This document shows, piece by piece, positions 1 through 7,641 of a stretch of 64,000 nucleotides of DNA; within the stretch, counting starts at the first letter, position 1, and every line of letters starts with the position of its first letter. Source of the DNA: Acidobacteriota bacterium (lineage in GTDB: Bacteria; Acidobacteriota; Terriglobia; Terriglobales; Acidobacteriaceae). The notes under the pieces are model-generated. The model was given only the letters and a program-made list of their open reading frames with translations. It was not told where the DNA came from and did not search any database. The position numbers and the translations under genes were made by a program. Location of the stretch: NCBI GenBank assembly GCA_021792795.1, contig JAJYUB010000011.1, forward strand, positions 1-64,000, given 5' to 3'.

Positions 1-289
1 CCGCATGGATCCTGTGAAACGAAAGGGCGGCATCAAGGCCAGACGGCTGATCGCCGCCACAAGCGATAACTACCGTGCCGAACTTTTCGGCCTCACTTGA
101 GGCGCTCCTTCATGCGATTGCCCTGCGAGTACTACCGGGTCACTTCTCGAAAGCGCCGAAGGTGATTATGCTTGTGTCTCTATTGGCGATGATCGTCATT
201 CGCCACCCTAGTTAATCATTCGTCTTGGGGCAGCCTCATCGGTTGCCATTTTTTGCTTTTTGCAGTCAATTGCACGTTCGCATACCAAC
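1..289. other. Intergenic or unassigned left edge
   Basis: No convincing gene is seen. A 31-codon frame on the plus strand (5-100) and an open minus-strand frame without a start codon (about 1-110) exist, but neither has a ribosome binding site or a family I recognise. The minus-strand frame could be the end of a gene that continues to the left of the window. No GC-rich hairpin followed by a T run is seen downstream of comEC. Confidence 0.4.
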
Positions 290-3040
290 TTATCTTGATA
301 TGGGCTGGATGGACATTCCGTTCAACAGAAAGCTGCTGAGCCCCAGCGTGTCGGTACGATAGACGCGCACATGCGCGGCCCCCAGCTCATCGAGCACAGA
401 CACGCGGGGATGGCCAAAGGGATTGTGACGGCCGACGGAAATGACGGCGAATTCAGGATGGACCGCGGCCAAAAAGGCCGGAACGGTCGAGGTATTGCTG
501 CCGTGATGGCCGACCTTCAAGAGGCCTGCCGCCAATGGCTCCGTTGCAACCATCTGTTCTTCCACGGGCGCTTCGGCATCTCCTTCCAGCAGCGCGGCGG
601 TTTGTCTGTAACGGACGCGCATCACCAGAGAATCATCGTTCATAGCGCGCACGCCGGGTTGATACGTTGCAGCCGGCGCAAGAATGCGAACGTGGACGCC
701 GCCGAATAAAAAACGGTCGCCGGCTCTCATCCGCCGGACTGGAATTTTCTCCTGCCCGGCCAGCGCCAGCAGCGCCCGATATTCAGGAATCATGGGATTG
801 TTGCCGACCCACAATACTTTGGGATGAAAATTCCTGAGAATCGCGGGCATGCCGCCCATGTGGTCGCTGTGCGCGTGGGTCAGCGCCACCGCATCCAAAC
901 CGCGAATGTGCCGCCACCACAGGTACTGCGAAACAACGTCCTCGCCAATATCGAATTGCGCATCCTCCGTGCGCGGGCCCCCGATCGGGCCGCCGATCGG
1001 GCCGCCGGCATCCACCAGCAATGTACGGCCGTCGGGAGTGACGATCAGCAGCGAATCGCCCTGGCCAACGTCGATCGCCGTCACCTCCAACACGCCGCGG
1101 TGGCGGGTCATGGGGACCGGCCATAGCACCAGCAGTGAGCCAACAAAAATCGCAACGAGCGTAGCCAGTTTCCAGCGACGAGGCAGGCGAACCAGCCAGA
1201 GCGCTGCAATCCAAGCCGCAGCGAAGCCGAACAGAGACCAGGTTGGGGGGTCTGGAGTGCGAAGCGAGGACGCCGCTAAATTGCCAAACAGGTGGATCAA
1301 CCAGGAGATGACGTGCAGCAGTACAGCCGTCACAACTCCGCTGGGGACCGCCAAGGCGGGGTGAACGCAGCCAAGAAGAAACGTCGCCAGCGCCAGCGGC
1401 AGCATAAACGCCAGCAATGGCAGGCCGAACAGATTCGCGGGCAGGGCCACCAGCGTGATGCGGTGGAAATAGACGGCCATTGGCAGCACCATGGCCAGTT
1501 CCACCACCAACGCCACGATCATCGCCTCGACACATCGCAGGACCCAGCGGGCGATTCCAAACGGTAGTCTCCAGCCCCAGCGCAGTCCGACAAGATATCG
1601 CAGCCTTTCCACATACATCCGCAACGCCACACGCATCTGGGCAACCTGCGGCGGCAGAAATGGGTCGAGTTGAAGCAGCCTTGGCAGTCGAACTCCTCGC
1701 AGATAGGGCGCCAGCGTGGACTCGATCAGCGGCATGGCCACGCCAGCGATCGACAGCACAGCCAGAAACGTCATCTGGAAGCTGGCATCAAACAACGCCG
1801 AAGGATTGTGAACGAGCACCCCCACGGCGGCAATTCCAATGGCATTCAGTGCGGCCCGTTCGCGATAGAGAATACGGCTGAAGAGATACACGGCGCTCAA
1901 CCATAGCGCGCGCTGTACCGGAGGGGCAAATCCGGTGAGAAAGGCATACGGCAACGCGAGCGAGATCGCCAGCAGCGTGGCTGACAACTGACCCATGCGC
2001 AGTTTGCGGGCCAGCCAGAAAATCAACCCAATCACAATCGTGATGTGCAGGCCAGAGACGACTAGGAGATGAAACGAACCGGTACGTTCAAAGGCGCTTC
2101 GCATGGAGTGTTGCAGGCGCGTTCGGTCGCCAAACAACATTGCACTCAGGACGCTGCTGTCCGCCGGAGTCAAGCGCATCGACTGCGGCAACCGACGGTA
2201 CGAAGCGCTGAGGCTCGCAATCCGATCCAGCCGCGTCCCTGCCCATGTCTGCGCGGCCGTCGCCAAGCATCCCAGCGAGGGATGACGGCTGGAAGTCGCG
2301 ATGTGGATCGCGCTTGCGTCCGCGCTACCCAGGACGGCAATGCCATGCTGGGAAAGATAGGCGGGGTAGTTCCACGCTCCTGGATCGCGATATTGCCCGG
2401 GCGCGTGAAAGCGCAGCGCCAGGTCCAGGCGCTCGCCACAGTGGAGCGGCGGAAGAATTTCTCCGCCGCGAGCATAGATGTTCAGCCGCAAGCCGCCCGC
2501 AACGGCGGCTTGCCAATCGCGGTCAGCGTTGAAGTCCTCCACGTGATCCAGCGAAAGGTCAATTTGCTGCGTCTGCTCGGTTTCTGCTGGCCTTCCAAAA
2601 GGATTGAGTTGCGTCTCGGTTCGCGCCGAGTGAATCGCGGTCACCGTTCCGCTGACATTGCGTTCGAGACCATCGGCAAGCTGAACAAGAGCCGAAGACG
2701 CTGGTTGCAGAGGAGCAACAAAGGCACAGAATTGCCCTGTGGAAAACCAGAGCAACAACAAGGGCAGCCACAGAGTCCGCACTGCCGTCCGCGCCGCGAG
2801 TAGCGTCAACCCCACAGCCAGCGACGCGCTCGCCAGGCAGAGCAGCGGAGGATGCCAGACCCAGTGCGCGTCGATGATGCCGAGAGCAAATCCGCCCGCT
2901 GCAAGCAGCATGGGCGCGGTCGCGAGCGACAAACGTTCTCGTCTAAGTCGGTGCCGCGTTGCCCGCAAGGGCGCAGGTTGATAGCCGCGCAACCTTCGCG
3001 TGGACTGCGGTGTCTTCGTTGGGGGGGCGCGCAGAACCAT
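290..3040 (-). CDS. comEC: ComEC/Rec2 family DNA internalisation protein
   Basis: Predicted inner-membrane channel that carries single-stranded DNA into the cytoplasm during natural transformation. The 916 residues have the full ComEC layout: N-terminal membrane segments and a soluble domain (to about residue 240), a central polytopic Competence domain with the SGLH-type core (LLVVSGLHITI, about residues 325-345), and a C-terminal metallo-beta-lactamase-like domain opening with DVGQGDSLL (about 656) and holding the metal-binding signature THAHSDHMGG (about 718). A tandem 12-bp duplication inserts an IGGPIGGP stretch just after the VDAGG motif. It is the last gene of the compact minus-strand run that starts with valS, 15 bp after rlmD. 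The pilus genes needed for competence are not in the window, so function in transformation is inferred from the family. Confidence 0.93.
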   Translation of the reverse strand: MVLRAPPTKTPQSTRRLRGYQPAPLRATRHRLRRERLSLATAPMLLAAGGFALGIIDAHWVWHPPLLCLASASLAVGLTLLAARTAVRTLWLPLLLLWFSTGQFCAFVAPLQPASSALVQLADGLERNVSGTVTAIHSARTETQLNPFGRPAETEQTQQIDLSLDHVEDFNADRDWQAAVAGGLRLNIYARGGEILPPLHCGERLDLALRFHAPGQYRDPGAWNYPAYLSQHGIAVLGSADASAIHIATSSRHPSLGCLATAAQTWAGTRLDRIASLSASYRRLPQSMRLTPADSSVLSAMLFGDRTRLQHSMRSAFERTGSFHLLVVSGLHITIVIGLIFWLARKLRMGQLSATLLAISLALPYAFLTGFAPPVQRALWLSAVYLFSRILYRERAALNAIGIAAVGVLVHNPSALFDASFQMTFLAVLSIAGVAMPLIESTLAPYLRGVRLPRLLQLDPFLPPQVAQMRVALRMYVERLRYLVGLRWGWRLPFGIARWVLRCVEAMIVALVVELAMVLPMAVYFHRITLVALPANLFGLPLLAFMLPLALATFLLGCVHPALAVPSGVVTAVLLHVISWLIHLFGNLAASSLRTPDPPTWSLFGFAAAWIAALWLVRLPRRWKLATLVAIFVGSLLVLWPVPMTRHRGVLEVTAIDVGQGDSLLIVTPDGRTLLVDAGGPIGGPIGGPRTEDAQFDIGEDVVSQYLWWRHIRGLDAVALTHAHSDHMGGMPAILRNFHPKVLWVGNNPMIPEYRALLALAGQEKIPVRRMRAGDRFLFGGVHVRILAPAATYQPGVRAMNDDSLVMRVRYRQTAALLEGDAEAPVEEQMVATEPLAAGLLKVGHHGSNTSTVPAFLAAVHPEFAVISVGRHNPFGHPRVSVLDELGAAHVRVYRTDTLGLSSFLLNGMSIQPISR

Positions 3041-3055
3041 GATGGGCCCGCGGAC

Positions 3056-4363
3056 TCAGCGCCCAAGCGTCGCGATGGTTTCCATGTGGTACGTTTGCGG
3101 AAACATATCGACCAACTGCAGGCGAAGGAGGCGGTAGCCGGATTGTATCAACGCGGCAAGATCGCGGCCCAGCGTCGCCGGATCGCAGGAGACGTAGACG
3201 ATCCTCCGCGGCCCAACATTCGCCAGCAATTTCGCAGCCTCCACGCCGGCTCCGGCGCGGGGAGGGTCGAGCAGAACAAGGTCGGGCGCGACCTGTCGCC
3301 GCTCGACCGCTTGGCGAAGAAAATTGAGCGTCGGCGCATGGACGTATTCCGCCTGGCTGCCACGCAGGTTGTGGCGAAGGTCCTTGCAGGCTGCCGGGCC
3401 CGATTCGACTGCAATCACGCGCTGAAATCGCTCTGCCAGCGCCACTGAAAAGAGGCCCACGCCGGCATAGAGGTCCCATGCGAGGTGGCCGCTTTCGTCG
3501 CCCGTAACAGCGACGACAAACTCATCCAGCAGCGTGCGATTCACCTGGAAAAAAGATCCTGGTCCAGCCATATATTCGCGCCCGGCCACACGATAGCTCA
3601 CTTTCTGTCGTCCCCATTGCATCTGCGGCCGGCCAGCATGAACCTTCGCTTGCGCAGCTCCGATCACTTGTGCACCGATGAGCTGTGGAATTTCCTTTTG
3701 CAGCATATCGAAGAATACCGTGCATGCATCCTGGTGGATACGGGCCTGTTGTCGAGTCCACATCGTCATGAAGAGCTCGGACTGATCGTGGTTGGTGAAA
3801 ATTTCAATCTCATGCACGGCTGCAGGAAACGCGACGCGCGAACCAAGCGAGCGCACGACGCGGATGCATCGTTCCAGCAACGGCGCCGCAACAGGGCAGC
3901 CATCGATGGATGTCATCCGATGCGATTTCGCCTGACGATAGCCGATGGAGAATTCCGGCCGCGTCTGCGCCTGGAGTCGAATGCGGTTGCGATACCCAAG
4001 CGGTTCGCCAGCCAGCAAGGAAATCGCAGGCAATTCGCGAACTCCAGCCCGCGCGAGACTTTCGCTGAGCATCTCCCGCTTCAGTTCCACCTGATAGGAA
4101 TAGACGCCATGTTGCAGTTGGCAACCGCCGCAGGTGGCGAACCACGGGCACGACGGAGTCGCGCGGAACTTGGAGGCCTGCGCGATCTGCCGCGCTTCGG
4201 CCACGCAATAACTACGGTGTTGCTGCGCAATCTCAGCTTCCACAATTTCCCCAGGCAGCGTAAACGGCACAAAGACGCGGATGCCGCCGCAGGCCTCTTC
4301 GTCCTCCGGCATTCGCGCCAGACCCTGACCGCCGTAGACCACTTTTTCAATCGTCAGCTTCAT
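3056..4363 (-). CDS. rlmD: 23S rRNA (uracil-C5)-methyltransferase, RlmD/RumA type
   Basis: SAM-dependent methyltransferase of the TrmA/RumA family, expected to make 5-methyluridine in 23S rRNA. The 435 residues show an N-terminal TRAM-like beta domain, the [4Fe-4S] cysteine cluster CPWFATCGGC (about residues 71-80), a SAM-binding DLYAGVGLFSVAL motif, the LDPPRAG motif, and the nucleophile region VSCDPATLGRDL (Cys near 391). Its start codon overlaps the stop of the preceding unknown gene by four bases (ATGA), so the two are probably translationally coupled. Assignment to RlmD rather than RlmC or TrmA rests on the FeS cysteines and the length; substrate position cannot be read from sequence. 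Confidence 0.9.
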   Translation of the reverse strand: MKLTIEKVVYGGQGLARMPEDEEACGGIRVFVPFTLPGEIVEAEIAQQHRSYCVAEARQIAQASKFRATPSCPWFATCGGCQLQHGVYSYQVELKREMLSESLARAGVRELPAISLLAGEPLGYRNRIRLQAQTRPEFSIGYRQAKSHRMTSIDGCPVAAPLLERCIRVVRSLGSRVAFPAAVHEIEIFTNHDQSELFMTMWTRQQARIHQDACTVFFDMLQKEIPQLIGAQVIGAAQAKVHAGRPQMQWGRQKVSYRVAGREYMAGPGSFFQVNRTLLDEFVVAVTGDESGHLAWDLYAGVGLFSVALAERFQRVIAVESGPAACKDLRHNLRGSQAEYVHAPTLNFLRQAVERRQVAPDLVLLDPPRAGAGVEAAKLLANVGPRRIVYVSCDPATLGRDLAALIQSGYRLLRLQLVDMFPQTYHMETIATLGR

Positions 4364-5085
4364 GTGTGGCGCATGTAGAACAGACTGAGGCGAGGAACAT
4401 TGTTTTGCTGGAACAGACAGCGACGGAGAAATTGCTGCTCAATCTGCCGGATCTGTACGGTTTGCAGGCGGCTGCGATAGGGCGCCAGTTCCTGGGTTGA
4501 CTGTTCGCGCAGGGCCAGTAGATTTTCCGGGGGTACGAATGCCTGCAACGCGGCGAACAACTGGTCCTCCAACACCAGCAACTGCCGCTCAAGAGATTCG
4601 GTCGAGATGCCCTTCTTGCTTTCTGCATTCGCACTTTCCAGCGATGCGGCGATCTCCGCCAGCCGGCGCGCGATCTCAGAAAAAATCTGCTGCGCGCTCA
4701 CAGGGCTTTTACATTTCTGAAGACGATCTGCATTCTGGCGCAGATAGGCGGCGATGCGAGAAGTCTCAAAACCGCTTTCCTCCGGTGTCGGCGTCTGTTT
4801 ACGAAGCACTCCGGTTGCCGCTTCGTGCATGTCTTCCACGGCGCGGAGCACTTCCTGCGCGCAATACGCGAGTCCGTTGATGCGCCGCGCGCGTCCCTTC
4901 GCCTGTCGCGCCGCATACTTTTCAAACGTTGCATCAATCCCGGCAAGGACCGCTTCCAGGGGAAATCCCGCCTCCTGCCACATGGCGATCAGCGACCAAT
5001 CCAGCGTCGACAGCATCAGCAGCGTGCCGCGTCGGCGCTGAAAGTGTTCCTCGATCTCCGTGTAGTAGTTGAAATAATTCTGCAA
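4360..5085 (-). CDS. Conserved-looking unknown protein in the valS-comEC operon
   Basis: A 241-residue soluble protein that I do not recognise. It is rich in Glu, Gln, Arg and Ala, has no signal peptide or membrane segment, and is predicted mostly helical, with a likely coiled coil in the second half (RRLAEIAASLESANAESK through ERQLLVLEDQLFAAL). The N-terminus (NYFNYYTEIEEHFQRRRG) is aromatic and the FNYYTEIEEHF stretch may be a conserved family signature. It lies 10 bp after coaX and overlaps rlmD by four bases, so it is co-transcribed with cofactor and rRNA-modification genes. Coding status is well supported by its tight packing and strand; function is not. Confidence 0.8.
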   Translation of the reverse strand: MQNYFNYYTEIEEHFQRRRGTLLMLSTLDWSLIAMWQEAGFPLEAVLAGIDATFEKYAARQAKGRARRINGLAYCAQEVLRAVEDMHEAATGVLRKQTPTPEESGFETSRIAAYLRQNADRLQKCKSPVSAQQIFSEIARRLAEIAASLESANAESKKGISTESLERQLLVLEDQLFAALQAFVPPENLLALREQSTQELAPYRSRLQTVQIRQIEQQFLRRCLFQQNNVPRLSLFYMRHT

Positions 5086-5095
5086 GGACGTCGTC

Positions 5096-5926
5096 TTAAG
5101 CCTTCTTCAGGTTGGCGGCATTCCGCGGACGCGAACGCGCTCCGGCGACGAGGTTGCGCTCGTAAATGATGCGCAATCCTTCCAGCGTGAGTGTGTCGTT
5201 GACCTCGGAGATGAACCTCGATTCGCCGGCCATCAATCGCGCCAGACCGCCGGTGGCGATACATTTCGTTTCCGGCCCAAGTTCCGCGATCATCCGCTCC
5301 AGGATGCCGTCCACCAGCCCGATGTGGCCATAGAACAGGCCGATTTGCAGGTTGTCCACGGTATTGGTGCCAATTACTTTTGGGGGGCGCTTGATCTCTA
5401 CCCGCGGCAAGCGCGCGGCGCGCGCAAACAGCGCCTCCGCGGCAACGTTCACTCCAGGAGCAATTGCGCCCCCGAGAAATTCTCCCTGTTTGGAAACAAC
5501 ATCGAAGTTGGTTGCCGTGCCGAAATCCACGACGATACAGGGCCCTCCGTATTGCTGAAAGGCCCCCACGCAATTCGCAACTCGGTCTGCGCCCACTTCT
5601 CCGGGGCTGTCCGTCAAAATCGGCAGGCCGGTCCTGACTCCAGGCTCGATGAACAAAGGTTTGTGGTTGAAATATCGTTCGGAAAACTGGCGCAAGATCC
5701 AATCGATGGGCGGAACGACCGACGCGATGACAATGCCGCTGATTTCTTTGCTGTCCACGCCTTCGGTTTGCAGCAGGTTGCGAATCAGAATGCCGTATTC
5801 ATCCGCGGTTTGCGCCTGGCGCGTACTGATGCGCCACGTCGCGCGCAATTCACCAATGCGGTCTCCCACCACCGGATAGATCGCGATGACCGTATTTGTA
5901 TTGTTGACGTTGAGAACCAGGAGCAT
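5096..5926 (-). CDS. coaX: Type III pantothenate kinase
   Basis: Phosphorylates pantothenate in the first step of CoA synthesis; an ASKHA-fold cytoplasmic enzyme (276 residues, slightly longer than the usual 255-260). Recognisable blocks are VLNVNNTNTVIAIY at the N-terminus, PGEVGADRVANC (with the catalytic GADR aspartate), and VVDFGTATNFDV followed by GGAIAPGV. Odd point: the first phosphate-binding motif, normally D-x-G-N-T, reads N-V-N-N-T here, so the usual leading Asp and Gly are both Asn. It sits between birA and the unknown gene, with gaps of 6 and 10 bp. The coaE gene that finishes CoA synthesis is also in this window (37446). Confidence 0.9.
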   Translation of the reverse strand: MLLVLNVNNTNTVIAIYPVVGDRIGELRATWRISTRQAQTADEYGILIRNLLQTEGVDSKEISGIVIASVVPPIDWILRQFSERYFNHKPLFIEPGVRTGLPILTDSPGEVGADRVANCVGAFQQYGGPCIVVDFGTATNFDVVSKQGEFLGGAIAPGVNVAAEALFARAARLPRVEIKRPPKVIGTNTVDNLQIGLFYGHIGLVDGILERMIAELGPETKCIATGGLARLMAGESRFISEVNDTLTLEGLRIIYERNLVAGARSRPRNAANLKKA

Positions 5927-5932
5927 GTTTCT

Positions 5933-6742
5933 TCAACCTTTCGCCGATCGGTCCCGGACCCCGCCCGACAAAACCTTGCGGACGCCATTTGCGGTTTGAA
6001 CAAGAAGAAAACCGTGTTCATCCAAGCCTGCCGTGACGCCAGTGTACCCCCCGGCTTCGTCCACAAAGACTTGTTTCCCGCAAACCCATCTGGATTTTTG
6101 CTGCATGCGCGCCAAAATCCCAGCGCGCGCATTGGCGAAGCAGGCCGGCTTCATCAGACCAACTATCTCGTCCGCCAGGCATTTCAAGACCGCGACCAGC
6201 AGATCCTGCCGTAGTGGAACGCGGTCCGTTTCCAGGCGCAGCGATGTGGCCAGGTCGCGCAGCTCAGGCGGAAATTGTCGATGGTTCACGTTGATTCCGA
6301 CACCGATGACGGCATAGCGCACCCGCGTCGCCTCGGCATTCATTTCCAACAGGATGCCGCCGACTTTTCTGCCTCCGAACAGCAAATCGTTCGGCCAACG
6401 AATATCTGCAACTAACGCTGTTACATTTTCAATCGCCTGCTGTACCGCGAGCCCGGTCGCAAGCGAAAGCCAAAGGCCGTCCGCAGCCGCCATCTGCGGC
6501 CGCAACAAAATACTGACGCAAAGACCGGCGTACGGTTCAGAATGCCACGCATGGGCGCCACGTCCCCTGCCCGCGGTCTGCTCCTCCGCAATATAGACGG
6601 AACCGTGAGCGGCGCCTTTCGCAGCTTGTTGCATGGCAAGCGTATTTGTGGAGCCGATGGAGGAAAAAATATGCAGCTTTCCGGAAAACATTGTTTCCTT
6701 TACATCTGCATCCAGAGCGTCGGAATCGAGCGTGTCCACCAT
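5933..6742 (-). CDS. birA: Biotin--[acetyl-CoA-carboxylase] ligase, no DNA-binding domain
   Basis: Attaches biotin to the carrier lysine of biotin-dependent carboxylases. The 269 residues contain the class-defining GRGRGAHAWHSEP loop (biotinyl-AMP binding), RWPNDLLFGGRKVGGIL (catalytic and substrate-binding strand) and the short C-terminal SH3-like domain. The N-terminal winged helix of the bifunctional E. coli repressor is missing; the catalytic domain begins within the first 30 residues, so this is a group I ligase that cannot act as a biotin-operon repressor. It is 12 bp after nadC and 6 bp before coaX. Confidence 0.92.
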   Translation of the reverse strand: MVDTLDSDALDADVKETMFSGKLHIFSSIGSTNTLAMQQAAKGAAHGSVYIAEEQTAGRGRGAHAWHSEPYAGLCVSILLRPQMAAADGLWLSLATGLAVQQAIENVTALVADIRWPNDLLFGGRKVGGILLEMNAEATRVRYAVIGVGINVNHRQFPPELRDLATSLRLETDRVPLRQDLLVAVLKCLADEIVGLMKPACFANARAGILARMQQKSRWVCGKQVFVDEAGGYTGVTAGLDEHGFLLVQTANGVRKVLSGGVRDRSAKG

Positions 6743-6753
6743 ACAATCGATAT

Positions 6754-7638
6754 CTAAAAGATTTCCGCAGTGATCTTCATGCTCAGATCGATCGCCGAAA
6801 CGGAATGCGTTAGCGCGCCCACGGAAATGTACGTCACCCCCGTCTGCGCATATTTCCGGACCGTTTCCAGCGTGATCCCGCCGGAAACTTCAATCGGAAT
6901 TTTTGGAATTTTCTTGCGCGCAATAGCAATGGCCTGCTTGGCTTCCGCAGGCGTCATATTGTCCAACAGCAACGAGTCGGCGCCGCCCGCCAGGGCTTCC
7001 TCAAGCTCCGGCAGAGAGCGGACTTCTATTTGAATTTTCTGCCCCGGCAGTCGCCGCTGCAGCGCAAGCGCCAGGACCTTGGCAACGCCGCCGCCCAGGG
7101 AAATGTGGTTGTTTTTAATCAGGACGCCATCGGTCAAGTCCATGCGGTGGTTTTGCCCGCCGCCACAACTGACGGCATATTTGTCAAGCAGGCGAAGCCC
7201 TGGCGCCGTCTTGCGCGTATCCAGAATCACGACGCCTGTGCCCGCGACCGCATCAACGTACTTGCGTGTCTCGGTGGCAATGCCGCACATCCTTTGCAGC
7301 AAGTTGAGCGTCACTCGCTCACAAGCCAGGATGGTGCGAGCGTTCCCTCGGATCACCGCGACCGCCTGTCCCTTACGCACCCGCACGCCGTCGAACATCT
7401 CCGGGTGATGGACAACTTCAAAGCGTTGGGTCGAGGTTTGGTCGAGTTTGCGAAAGATTTCCAGCACCCGTGGAATCGCTTCCCATCCGGCCAGAATGCA
7501 ATCCTGCTTGGCAACAATGACGGCGGAGGCGGACAGTTTTGGGTCGAGCGTCAACTCCGTTGTGGCATCATGCGTGGCGTGGTCTTCGATCAGCGCCTGC
7601 TCCAGAATTGCTGTGACCCGTTTCGTTTTCCAGTCCAT
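6754..7638 (-). CDS. nadC: Nicotinate-nucleotide pyrophosphorylase (carboxylating)
   Basis: Quinolinate phosphoribosyltransferase: converts quinolinate and PRPP to nicotinate mononucleotide in de novo NAD synthesis. The 294 residues match the family length and show RKTAPGLRLLDKYAV (PRPP and quinolinate contacts), GGGQNHRMDLTDGVLIKNNH, the SLLLDNM segment and the C-terminal EVSGGIT and ISVGALTHS phosphate-binding turns. It starts 3 bp downstream of valS and is followed by birA. nadA and nadB are not in the window. Confidence 0.95.
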   Translation of the reverse strand: MDWKTKRVTAILEQALIEDHATHDATTELTLDPKLSASAVIVAKQDCILAGWEAIPRVLEIFRKLDQTSTQRFEVVHHPEMFDGVRVRKGQAVAVIRGNARTILACERVTLNLLQRMCGIATETRKYVDAVAGTGVVILDTRKTAPGLRLLDKYAVSCGGGQNHRMDLTDGVLIKNNHISLGGGVAKVLALALQRRLPGQKIQIEVRSLPELEEALAGGADSLLLDNMTPAEAKQAIAIARKKIPKIPIEVSGGITLETVRKYAQTGVTYISVGALTHSVSAIDLSMKITAEIF

Positions 7639-7641
7639 CGC

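Noticed and set aside
5-100. A 31-codon plus-strand frame at the left edge
   Set aside because: Too short, no ribosome binding site and no recognisable product.
1-110. A protein-like minus-strand frame at the left edge
   Set aside because: Reads plausibly but has a stop upstream and no start codon in view; could be chance.
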